From Agrostemma githago (Eukaryota > Streptophyta > Magnoliopsida > Caryophyllales > Caryophyllaceae), in assembly GCA_958450325.1 (NCBI GenBank), contig OY288256.1, forward strand, positions 49,122,953 through 49,186,952: 64,000 bases of DNA, written 5' to 3'. This document shows positions 1 to 11,196 of this stretch, piece by piece (positions within the stretch are counted from its first letter, which is position 1; each line of letters opens with the position of its first letter). A model generated the notes under the pieces. The model searched no databases, was not told the DNA's origin, and saw only the letters and a list, made by a program, of their open reading frames with translations. A program made the translations under genes and the position numbers.

Positions 1-1592
1 TGTCAAACTTCCCCAATCGAAGTTCGAGTCATTTTTACTCAACTTCCCTCTTTCCTACCACATTACAATACCTTACCCTCGAAGCTTTAACTCCACAAAA
101 ATTGAGCTCTAGATTTCAAATCATCAAAGCCACTTACTGTATGGCTCCACATTTCCAAAAACATCCAAACCAGTTACCATTCCCAAACACGGAAATTCCA
201 CTTGCGGTCAGCATAGAACATGCTCAATTAGTTCACACCACCTCTGGGGCTACCCCGGAGAACGCTCACAGTCACAGGATCAATATCCTAACTCTTCTAA
301 CCCTTTGATCAAGGCATCATTGGGAATGCAACTAGCCTACACCGTCAATATGGATAATTACAAACAATGCCCTAATAAATTAGGCACCTTAACTTATCTT
401 TCAGTCTCCTTATTTACGGCTTGGTTTGATTTCACCGCACGTGAATACGTAGGCAGCCCTTCGACAAGCGCACAACGACCTACATTGACGTAAATTCAAA
501 AGCGCCATCATTCCTATCACGCCACTGTCATGTTCTCAACAGTTTCCTTTGTCGTCTGGGGAGTTCTCTTAGAGATAAGTTCTCCATCCACTCACAAAGT
601 CCAGAATACTTTCAAAAATATAGCCACCTTTCTATAGTGTGTCCTAGTGCTCGGCTCAGTCGAAGACAAGAATCTTTTTGGGACTCAAAGCAACACTTAC
701 TTTAGGAAGGTACCCCAAAACCAAAAATTCAAAAGAGCACTAGACTACAGCATTGCTACTACTAAGTTCTGTCATACAGAAACAGTCTCATTGCAAACTA
801 CTGCAACCCCCCCTATAACAGATCTTTCCCATTTCGACATTCGACCGTGTTGCCACTGCCTAGGCTATGGAATAGCGCAACTTAAGAGTTTTGTCATCTT
901 AGGTGGCCCACCCCCTACCGAGTCATGGTTCAACCCTTCGAGAATCCAAGTCATGTCTGTCAACTCGTCTTGTCGCACCCAGAGTCGAGTTTATCGGTAT
1001 GCCTCTCTCATCAAATTCCTACTCTAAGATTTGCTAAACTTAGCTATTTGAAAAAAATCCTTTCCGAAAGGGTTAAACTTTGGTATATTAAACTGCAAAT
1101 ATTTTTCTTAGCCTTCAATTTTGAAAACATATCTCCTAGCACGGCAGCTGCTCTCAAAACTTTGATTTCAAAATGAGGCAAAAATCATTTTCCCTAGTGC
1201 AAGCCGGTCTGTAGGTGTTAACTGCATTTTCTATATGCTATCTTATTATTTACCATATCCGCTATTTCTGCTTGCCTATCTAATATTTCAGGTACTAGCC
1301 TTTACTCTCCAGCGGAAAATCCGATTCGGTACATCTCCTAAATTCTACGTTTCAAGATGTGATGTGTCTGCAAACAGGTACACCCAAGATTTCGAAGGCA
1401 AGTTCAACTCTCCATGGAGATTATCATCAACAAGATAGGTATGACCCTCTTAATTATGGCTGGCGAGCCCTTAACGCGAGTCTAACAAACTATAAACGAC
1501 CCGACCAAAAGGCTGTCAGGTTGTAATCCTCTATTGACCTGGTGACTACTCTGACTTTCGCCTTGTCCAAGCCTTACTCAAAGTGGGGCCTC
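1..1592 (+). mobile_element. 3' part of internal domain, Ty3/gypsy-like LTR retrotransposon
   Basis: Non-coding or decayed sequence directly upstream of LTR_A. The last ~210 bp (about 1385-1592) are clearly similar to 40900-41106, which sits in the same place before LTR_B. Both end in a purine-rich tract (AAGTGGGGCCTC here, GAGTGGGGGCTC there) touching TGTAGACAC, as expected for a polypurine tract and 3' LTR. Small open frames (for example 647-1027) match no protein I recognise and overlap one another. The rest of the element lies outside the window to the left. Family placement is inferred from LTR ends and layout, not from a pol gene. Confidence 0.6.
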
Positions 1593-2004
1593 TGTAGACA
1601 CTCGCATTTTGCCTGCTCATATCTGTAGCAGTCTCCGACAAAACACCCGATGATGATCAGACGCTAACATGGATCATTACGCTCGAATACGTACTCAGAA
1701 TCAATAGTATCCGACGTGGGCACTTAGCGGAGTACAAATATCTCAAAACGACCTCAAATCCAGACTCAGTGGGTCTTCCATAAAAATAAAGGTACTTTGA
1801 GCCAAAAGCGCCACCGGGGGCAAAACCCTCTTTGTCGACCGAGTCAAAACACGATCAAAGTTGAAACCCAAAACAAACCAAATTCAAAAGAACGTCCAAA
1901 TACACTCAAAATCAAAGTCAAAACAGAATTCCCCTTTACCTCGAATATATAACCCGGATATCAATCCCTATTTTGAGCAACTTCCTATACGCGCAATTTC
2001 AACC

Positions 2005-2095
2005 GCCTGCACCCAGGCGCCTCAGAACTGAGCTGCCTCGGATAAGGCACCTCAATATCAGGGTGCTAGCCTCCTGGCGCCTGAATTTGGAAATC
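2005..2095. repeat. GGCGCCTGAG-type motif cluster upstream of the LTR_A TATA box
   Basis: Several imperfect copies of CAGGCGCCTCAG and its reverse (for example CCAGGCGCCTCAG near 2014 and CCTGGCGCCTGAA near 2080) stand just upstream of the TATA box at 2115. Two more clusters of the same word lie further along LTR_A at 38245-38310 and 38905-39010. LTR_B has a different palindromic word in corresponding places. Confidence 0.7.
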
Positions 2096-2500
2096 AGAAC
2101 ATTTCACAAAAATCTATAAATACACCCTTATGTTCACCATTTCAGAGGTCACAATTTTGATTTTCCGAGCTTTAAACTAGAAATGCGAGAACTCCACCAT
2201 CTTCACACACACCCATACACACACCCTAACTCTTCCTATATACCTCGAACCACTCCCCGTGTCTACGACCATACTCCGCGAGCCCGTATTTCAAAGCATT
2301 TGACATGTAGGTTGAGGGTCTCCAAACCCCATTTCTAATCTCTAAACTCGTTTATTTATCGCATTCTAACCATACTAAGTTTTCATTATCGTACACTAAC
2401 ATTTAATTTCTCGCATCTAACAATTATTTTTCGTTCCCAAAATCTAACTACTAACTTTATGACGCTAAAATACTCGTTCTTTTACGTATCGAGTACTAGG

Positions 2501-4126
2501 TGATGGGAGGGATTTGCCGTGGATCCCACCACCAAATAATAACTAACTAATCCTAACTGGGTAGAAAGTGTAAGTCGGGTCGAGTCCACGGGGACGGTAA
2601 AGAGGGTTTCGACCAAGTTTCACCTAAAGACTTGACTAGGTCTCAAGGCTAAACTAAACTAGAACGATAAGAAGGGGATGAGACTATGACTAAGAGTAAA
2701 CTAGGGATAACAACTAAGGCTAAACGATACAACTAACAAGAGAAACAATGACTAAGATGATGAAGAAATCAAACAAGGAAAGAGTAGGGTTAGGTCGGGT
2801 TCACAAGTGTAGTAGGATAGTTGGGAGATCGATGGTGCAAGGTTCACCTAGTTACTAAGGTTGGTCCGCGCTCTCGCGTCAAAGCCGATGTCCGCACTCT
2901 CGTGTCAAAGACAAAACCCGAATACTTAAGCAAGATATTACCCAATACACAAGGATTCAACCACAAATCAATCACACAATGAGAAGAGGAAGACAAGCAA
3001 GAGAAGTATTTGCAACTACTACTCTAACAAGCAATTCATCAAACACATGGTATGCATAACATGTGACTAGTAACAAAGAACTCACCCTTACCCACAATCA
3101 AACCTTAATCATCCATAATCAACACTTAATCCCCCTACTAACCCCACAATGAATATACTCAATCATATCTAAACAAACATTAACATAAACAAGAGAAATC
3201 AACACAAACATTAAAACATTCATAATGAAAGTGAAACTAGTAAGAACAATGAACAATGAACAAAACAATGAACAAAGATTAAAACTTGAATAATAAACAA
3301 AGATAAAGGAAAAGAGAAGAGGAAGATTATTCCAAACTAGCATGGAAGAAAGATTGAAACTTGTAATAATAAGAAAACCAAAATACATCAACCAAGGTTG
3401 TCAATCTTGGTTGGATTCTTCGAGAATTCCCTTAATACAAGGATTAAACTAAGATTAAGGATTAATTAAGGACTAATCAACACTAATCTAAGCTAATCTA
3501 GGCTAAAGAATGTCTAGGGTTTAGTAAGATAGAGTATGGTAGTGTATTGTGCTTAAACAATACAAAGGGAGGGTATTTATAAGGTTACAAGAGCAAGGGA
3601 GAAGAAAAGAGGAAACACGGGGCTGCACGTGCTCCTTCCAGACCGGAAAAAGTTGATCTCGGTCGGGAAGGGACCCATCCCGGCCGGGAAGGCCCCCATC
3701 TCGGTCGGGAAGGCTGTCCAGTAGCCTGTCTTTGCTTTGCTTCCTCATCCCGACCGAGATGGCCATCATCTCGACCGGGATGGGTCTTGTAGGCCTCAAA
3801 TATGATCTCAAGGGTCCCTACTTGCTTCTCATCGGCTTCTCATCAATTCTTGGTGCTCCGGATCGAGTCTAAGGGGCTCGGGAATGGGTCCCGAGACCTT
3901 GGTCTCGGGATCGAGTCTAAGCCACCGAGTGATCATCGCTTCTCTTCGTTGGCTCCAAATGTGTAGGAAACGAGTCGGAATCGTTCCAAATCTCCATGAT
4001 TGGTCTTAGGAGCCTAAAACAAGCTAGAAGATGCGTAAGTAGCCTCGAAACCGCTCCAAAGAGCGATTTCACAAGAGAAACCGGGACCAAACACAAGGAA
4101 AATAGCACTACAAAACACACTTATCA
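2501..4126 (-). mobile_element. Solo LTR of a second LTR-retrotransposon family
   Basis: On the minus strand it begins TGATAAGTGTG (4126 downwards) and ends CTCCCATCA (2501), giving TG...CA ends with matching TGAT/ATCA termini. Flanking 5-mers are CTAGG (2496-2500) and CTGGG (4127-4131), a 4/5 target-site duplication. A minus-strand TATA box (TATAAATA, plus coordinates 3574-3581) is present. Upstream of it (3640-3790) are repeated blocks of the type CCCGACCGAGAT. No internal domain or second LTR is adjacent, so it is probably a solo LTR from LTR-LTR recombination. Open frames inside it look spurious. Confidence 0.7.
3640..3790 (-). repeat. CCCGACCGAGAT-type motif cluster in the solo LTR
   Basis: At least five GC-rich related words occur, such as CTCGGTCGGGAAGG, CCCGGCCGGGAAGG and CATCCCGACCGAGATGG, in both orientations. 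They lie just upstream, on the minus strand, of the LTR's TATA box. The arrangement parallels the clusters in LTR_A and LTR_B, but the word differs. Confidence 0.7.
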
Positions 4127-6569
4127 CTGGGGTTGACGAATTAAGGAAACACGAACACAAGAGTACCTTAGTCGAGTCTGTAACACCCGCTAATTTTCTA
4201 GGCGTTGTTATCTATTCTATTATGACTCCGTCATGACTGTGATTTTTTCTGCCTTCAGTATCCTTCATTTTCAAACTTCATAATATTTTCGAGTCAAATA
4301 TTATTTATTTTCATTAAAATATTTTAAATATTTTATTTTTCTATAATAAATCTATTTATTAAATTTTCGTCGCAAACTATTTATTTAATTCACAAAGAAT
4401 CTCATTTTTATACGAACTATCATTTTAAGCTTGGATTTGGGTCATTTATTTTTCTAAAAGAGCCAAAATACGTTTATATAATATTTCTAATTAAAAAAAT
4501 ATTTTTATTTATGAAAATCTATCATTTAATGATTTTATTACGAAGTTTCGTAATTAATTGATTTCTTACGCGAGATTTACTCAAATTGCTTTGAAATGCC
4601 TTTAATAATTTTACGAACTTTCTTTTTATCAACTTACAACTTATTTTGGACCCACCTTGAATCATTTGGACCGTGACCCTTGTCACACACCACCATTACA
4701 CTTTCTTTTATAAACATTTTATTTTATAAAATGATTAAAGGATTAAGATATTTTCTTCTCATCCATTAAATTTGGTGACTCATGCATAGACTTTTCACTC
4801 TCTTATTCATCCATTTTGCCATGTGTTTTAGTGGTACATCCACCTTGTTTTTATCATTTTTATAAGTCACATTCATTCATAAACTCTTCATTAGTTTCAT
4901 TCATTCAACCACTAAATAATATTCAAGGCAAAAAACTCTCTTTTCCTCACATTTTCTCATCTTGGCTGATATTTTCCAGCACCCTTTCCAGCGAGATTTA
5001 GTCTCTAATGGAGTCTCGATCGTCTCGTTTTCATCTCCTAAATAATCGTCATTCTGATCCCTTCGTTAAGGTAATAATCGATGTTGTTTTCGATCGTTAT
5101 TTGCCTCGATTTTCTTAGTTTTCTCATGGTATTTTTCCACCATGCTTTTCATGTGTTGAAGGATTTTTGAATGATACCAAAGCCGACGAATTTATAACCG
5201 ACTCGGATTTTGATTGGAGGTAACGTCGATGTTACTCGATATTGCATGATTTTATTTGTGTAATTGTGTATATTTTTATATTTAATTTTTGACAATATAT
5301 ATGTCATATAATCTGGAAAATTTTTTAAAGTTGAAAATTGACATGTTTCGGTATTTTTATCGCTTTTACGAGATTAACGATTAAATCGTCATATTAATTT
5401 GTAAAATCGTAATATTCGACCTAAACATGTAATATATGTTTATATTCTGTAAAAATGATATTTTTGATGATTTTTAATAATTTAGCATTTTTCTGATATT
5501 TTAGTTATCGATTATTGAATTATTTCCGTTTACGGATAAAAACGATTAAAAGCCGATTTTTAGTTCTAGTACTTAAACATTTTATTTTAATCTGATTTTT
5601 GACGTGGTGAAACTCCCTGATGAAATAGAATTTTCTGAATTTTTCCATAATTGTCCTGAATTTTTAAGCACTTTAAATCATCGTTTTAAGTTTATTCTGG
5701 TATATTCTGGAAAATCATTAATACGTAAATCGTTTTGTAATTGGTATAAATATGAAAAAATTGGTATATTCTGGAAAATCATTATTTTTAAGTTTAATTA
5801 TAATTTTTGGATATTAATACGTAAATCGTTTTGTAATTACTATTTTTATTAATCGTTATTGTCGAGATTAGACGATTAACGAGAAAACCCTTTAAAAACC
5901 GAGTTAAAGGATTCTGGAAAATTTTATTTTCTGGACAGAATGTCTAAAAATATATTTTATCTATTTTACGTAATTTTTGTACTATTTATTAAAGACTTTA
6001 ATTATTAGTAATGATTTTTGGACAAAATTACGATTTATCGTTAAAATACTTCGTCTTACCTAAAAGAATTATTTTTCCAGCAATCTTTGAAAATATCAAA
6101 ATCTGATACTTTAAGAGTTAAATCATCCCTTAACATACTCTAAATATATTTATTGATTTAATTAAATAAAAGACGTTAAAAGATTTAAATTGACATTTGC
6201 CGTAAAATTATATTTATAATCGTATTGTCGAAACTAATAATAATTAGGAAATTTTAGCTTTGTAACTTTTGAAAACACCCTAATTAGTATTATTAAAATG
6301 TTTAAGACATTTTTAATGATTTTATAACACTTGTACGATATTTCAATAATTTCATAAACTCAAATGTTCTTACTTTAGCAATTAATATCGTTAAGGCCGA
6401 AAGTATTAGTTTTATAAATCTATATCGTTTACTAAAAATGTTGTATTATGACTTTGTTTTGGAGTTATGGAATAAGGACAAGTGTGAGGTTAGAGTAATA
6501 TATTTCTAGGGTCTACGTTTTTGCCATCAACTATAAGGCTAGTGTATCAGGAATCGGTACATTGGTTGT

Positions 6570-6733
6570 TGAACCGGGTGACAGGTATCCCGGGAGTTGT
6601 GTACATTTTGACCTTAAACTTAGGCCTTGCAGTAAGTCGCCGTCATAAGTTGAACTGGGTGACAGGTAATCTCAGGAGGGGTGTGCATTGTCTTAAACTA
6701 GGGTCACGCATTTATAAGTCGCCGTCCTATTAT
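6570..6733 (+). repeat. 81-bp subrepeat pair inside the array LTRs
   Basis: Two diverged tandem units start at 6570 (TGAACCGGGTGACAGG) and 6651 (TGAACTGGGTGACAGG), each ending near AAGTCGCCGTC. The pair recurs in all five LTRs, in LTR2-5 near 13919, 21267, 28635 and 36003. A run of open codons spans it, which explains the repeated 72-residue frame, but nothing suggests translation. Confidence 0.75.
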
Positions 6734-7242
6734 GGTTGAGTAGCCTAGTTAGAGATCGAGGTTTGTTTTGTTTGAACTAAATTCTCGAAGCTAGTTTTAG
6801 TATTCTCCTAGTGAAAGTCTAGCCGTCTACATTACTCCTATCCATAACGTCATTTTGAATATTTTATTATTATCGATATAATTTGGTTGCAGGTTGGCAA
6901 ATGTTTTAAGTTTTCTTTGGAAAACTCGTTTTTATTATATTGTTTCAATACGTGAAGTTTTTACCTGAAAACTTATTTTCATTATAATGTTTTACTGTTT
7001 TCCGTTTTCTTACTATTTTTCTATAATAGTAATTACAGTTTTAAAATCCTGTCATACGGCTGGGAGAACGTTGGCGTTGCTCCCCACTGATTGTGGCTGT
7101 TATGTTTTAGCATGGCAAATATACGTGTTCCGGGTGTGGGCTAGCGAGCAGTGTGGATCCTGCTTGTTTATTTTGATAATTATGTCTTATGGATTGTTCA
7201 AACCCCTGTTGTGGATTGTTTAAATTTTTGCCATTTTATTTA

Positions 7243-7987
7243 GGATTATTAAACAACAATAATATCAACTATAGGGCGTCTTCCCAAAATAATATCAATT
7301 TTAATAAATCTAAGAATAATACGTATTATTGGAGTAGTTAAACAAGAGTAGTATAGGTGACCGGTTACCTGTAGAACCCTTCCACCTTCCTTTTTCACCT
7401 TTAATTTTATTTAACGGCAATAATACCAACTTTAGAATGTCTTCCAAAAATAATTCTAGTTTTAATAAATTAGAGAATAATACGTAAGTTAAACCAGAAT
7501 AATATAGATGATCAGTTAAACCCGACCCGAATAAGCCAAACTTTCCCCGACCCGACGCCTCAATTGAAGACTTGATTTTGACCCGTAATCTGAATTAACC
7601 CGAGCAAACGCGAAACTGACCCGACTATTATTATAGAAAACGAGTCGATATTCCTAAAAAAAGTTGAAAACAACAAACCCGAGAATGACTCGAACCCGAA
7701 ATTATCCGGACCCAACCCGAAGTCAACCCCCGATTATTATAACACAAAAGTGATCTGACCCGAAGCTGACCCGACACAGTTCACCCGTTATCCAGGTCTA
7801 AGTAGCAGGTAGAAGGATAAGTAGCAGGTTAAATATTAATTAGGTGACATGATATAGCAGGTTATAAAGTCACTTATACTACTCTTGTTTACCTACTCCA
7901 ATAATATGTATTATTCTCAGATTTATTGAAATTGGTATTAATTTGGGAAGACGCCCTATAGTTGGTATTATTGTCGTTAAATAACCC
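7243..7987. mobile_element. Mutator-like MITE in LTR1
   Basis: 745 bp bounded by a perfect 9-bp duplication TTTTATTTA (7234-7242 and 7988-7996). Terminal inverted repeats of ~115 bp begin GGATTATTAAAC on the left and, reversed, GGGTTATTTAACG on the right. A third, diverged copy of the terminal sequence starts near 7409 in the left-end orientation. The middle (about 7535-7800) is rich in ACCCGA-type words. A 9-bp target duplication and long TIRs indicate a Mutator-like non-autonomous element. It has no coding capacity. Confidence 0.8.
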
Positions 7988-8115
7988 TTTTATTTAAGGC
8001 CTATTGTTTGACTTTACCATTTTAATTTTACTAAGACATAGTTACAGTGTGTTTTAATCCCGACTCTACAGTGTTCCGCCACTGTATCGCGTTAGATTTT
8101 CTAGGGGATTACAGT

Positions 8116-8127
8116 TGGTATCAGAGC
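8116..8127 (+). other. Primer binding site of INT1
   Basis: TGGTATCAGAGC, two bases after the LTR end, is the classic initiator-tRNA-Met primer site of plant LTR retrotransposons. Identical sites follow LTR2, LTR3 and LTR4 at 15466, 22814 and 30182. Confidence 0.9.
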
Positions 8128-11100
8128 ATCACTGCTCCCAACGCTTACACCTGAAATTAGGGAAAAATACCAGTAAATTATTTAAACAGTAAATAAAAAT
8201 ATTATTTGAGATGGGTAGAAACAAATAAGGACTTAACTGTTAAGATTATCTGTTCCTGAACTCAATGATTAGCATTGAATATTTGTTGCTTTTGTGGGAA
8301 GAAGACGAATGAATAAGGTATTGATAGGATGCTGCTCCAGATCGGGACAAGACCTGCTTAGAACTCTCAACGCCTGCTGACTCGAGTGGACAACTTGGTG
8401 CTCCAAGAAAGATGCCGATGGTGACTTTTAGCTCCGGTTCAGTTTACTTAAGCTACAGGCCAGATGATCAAGAGTAGATTTCTGTTCCATGATGTCGCAG
8501 TAGATCGAGATGGAGCGACCCAAGACTTGCGTGCTCGTTCCTCTACAAGAAGATGAAGTAAGCCATTTGGATCCCGCATGAACTCTGGAGGCCCGAAGAT
8601 TCTCCTCTGGTTCAAGAACTTAGTAATATAGTATCATCGACTCTTTTCTTCCTTCCTCTACTTCTTCTCCTTCTTCTCTTTTATATTCTCTTCTTCATCC
8701 GCTTGGTGAATCGTTGTTATATTCTTCTACTCTACCATCTTTCTCTTGAGATTCTTTGGCTAGATCGATTTCCGTCTCAGTGAACCCCGTGAAAGGATAT
8801 AGATGTTTGAGGTTTAGTAAACCCTTGTTACCTATGGCTTGAGGGTTGTGAGTTATACCATGTTATCTATCTTAGTAAGCTTTTGAGGATCGATTTGAAT
8901 GATAAATTGTCAATTAATGGAATTAGGTTGGTACTTTAGACACTGAACTTTCGGTTATAGGTTACTTGATTATTTGGAGGACTTAGAGTTGAATATATTT
9001 TGGGGTAGTAAGAGTATATCGTATTTGATGGATACCTGCTAGTACCTAATTTAACCTAGAACCGAACCAAGTGTAGCTAATAATAGTATTTTGGGATTCC
9101 TACCTAATGCTTATTTGATGGATGCGTCGTGAATATTCGGGATCATAGAGTGTTGGTTAAAGTGTTAACTTGAGTGTTGTGGTACCATCAAAGGTTTTCA
9201 TTAATACCGTTAGAAATTTTGGTTAACCTAGATTACCCGTGTTTCTTAAGGATTAGATCGTTGATCGTTGTTTAAGGTTGTAACCTATGAACTTTGGAGT
9301 TGAGTGATCTAAATTGGTTAAATTGTTGTTAACCTTGAAAAGGAGAAACATATTGCCATTAGAGGTAGGATTTATCACGTTGTTTTGAGGAACACTTTGA
9401 TGTCAATCATCTTAATGGATTTATAGTTCAGAACCTTAGACCAACGAGATTATGGCTTCGTTGAGTTATTAAATATTTTGTGGTTGCACCATTACGATTA
9501 GAAATTTGATGGACTTTTCAGAAACATTAATCAAATGACGTGTTTGAAGATGTGACTGTTTGCGCCATTACCTATAGGTTTGAGCGTGTTTGAGGATTTA
9601 TTGTACTTCCCCAACTTCTGTACTTGTGGTATTATAAATATGTTGGTGATCATTTTTGAGGATTTCGTGTCCGAACATTGTTAATTGGTGGATTTTATTT
9701 AGTCTTCCTTAATCGAGAAATTTGAAGTATACCTCGAGTTCAGACCTTATGAGCTTTAAATTTATGAACCTTAATGATTACGAGTTTGGGTACGTTTTGA
9801 TAACCGTTGGAATCTTAATTAAAGGATTAGTCTAAATCATTTGTGGATTCTTACTATACTAATTGAAAAGATTATATAAGTATGTAAGACTTAATTTTGG
9901 AGGTTGTAGATTGAGTAGGACCACCCTGTACTGATATTGGACTTAGCGTTATTTGATGGGAATTAGGAACCCGTGTTTGTGGGAGTCGTGCTAGGAATCT
10001 CGAGATGGTTAATTTCTTCTATAATCTTTGAGAGCTCTTTTTGATTCTCAACTCCGTCTTCCTTTCTGCTTCTCTTGAATTCTGTTACGGTAACTCCTGC
10101 CAATCCCTTTGACCTTTATCGATTTTGAAAACTCTTATTTTAATTTATTGTTTATCCTCGACTCTATTCATCCGTTCATCATTTCCCCGAACTTATGAAA
10201 AGATTGACTAATTTAAAATTTTTGATTTTTGTGAAATTTTAACATTTTGAAGCATAATTTCAAATTCTAAAACTCCCCATTTTGTAAAATTTTTGAGCAA
10301 TTTAACATTTTGGGTTATCGCGAAATTTGAACATTTTGAGTTATGATTTCTATTTATGAAACTCCCCGTTTTGTAAAAAAAAAAATTGACTAAATTAAAC
10401 TTTTCGGATATCGTGAAATTTAACATTTTTGAATTATAATTTAAGAACTTTATACTTCACTTTTGTTTTATCTTTGGTCGATATTTATACTTAGTCCTGT
10501 ATCAAAATGCCTTAATAATTTATTTTGAAAATATTTCAATTTTTTTATTTTCAAACGATCGGAATTTTATGAAGCATATTTCCAATTACTTCAACTTCTA
10601 TAGGATTATTTTGTAAAGCGTTTTAACATTGTCGAAATTATTTTGAATGTTCAAGTTTGATAACATTTTTTTTTACTTTCATAATTACTTTGATAACATT
10701 TTTGAAATTGTAACGTTTTGAAATTAGTTTCTCTTTATTGTTGATGGACTTTTGAATCTATTATTGAAAATGCTTGACAATTGGATCGATTTTTACTAAC
10801 TACAAATTTGATTTCTCAAAACTAAATTTTGTTTCATCAAGAAAAGAGATATTATTAAATTTCTTAATCAAATTGTTTTACTTTTGTTTTGAAATGTTTT
10901 AATTACCCTATTTCCTTCAGCTCGTTACGAATGCTATTTAGCGTCATTAGTTTATCAAATAACTTTACTTTACGATTTCACTAACTAAAGGATTTCAAAT
11001 TCCGGGTAGCTTAGCTCAATTTCTCTTGGAATAAATAATTGCATTTGATTTCATATCACTTTAAAAGTTGTAAAATTTTCTTTTACAGCAAAATTTTTAT

Positions 11101-11184
11101 GCGAAATTTATATCCTCATCTTTTCGAGTGGGGTAATCTTGACTCCTTTTTGCTTATTCTTAGTTTCGGACGAAACTTTCTTTT

Positions 11185-11196
11185 AGTGGGGAGGAT
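11185..11196 (+). other. Polypurine tract of INT1
   Basis: AGTGGGGAGGAT abuts the TG of LTR2. The same tract precedes LTR3, LTR4 and LTR5 at 18533-18544, 25883-25894 and 33252-33263. Confidence 0.8.

Larger units (their letters stand above)
4179..8113 (+). mobile_element. Array LTR1 (shortened by two deletions)
   Basis: 3935 bp, against 4267 bp for LTR2. About 230 bp after 5686 is replaced by ~65-70 bp of filler copied from nearby sequence, and about 166 bp is missing at ~6447. Together these account for the 331-bp shorter first period. Its first kilobase carries private variants (for example GAGCCAAAATA near 4460 where LTR2-5 have GGGCCCAAATA), so it was not recently homogenised with the others. 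Left flank 4174-4178 is GAGTC. The matching right target duplication cannot be tested because LTR5 is truncated. Confidence 0.85.
8114..11196 (+). mobile_element. Array internal domain INT1, non-coding
   Basis: 3083 bp from LTR1 to LTR2. The PBS TGGTATCAGAGC is at 8116-8127, complementary to the 3' end of plant initiator methionine tRNA. The PPT AGTGGGGAGGAT is at 11185-11196. All six frames are broken, and the longest open frame (10208-10426 minus) lies in AT-rich sequence. I see no relic of gag or pol. Copies INT1-INT4 differ only by scattered single bases and small length changes, for example a 3-bp loss in a CTT run in INT2 and a variable A run near 10378. Confidence 0.85.
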
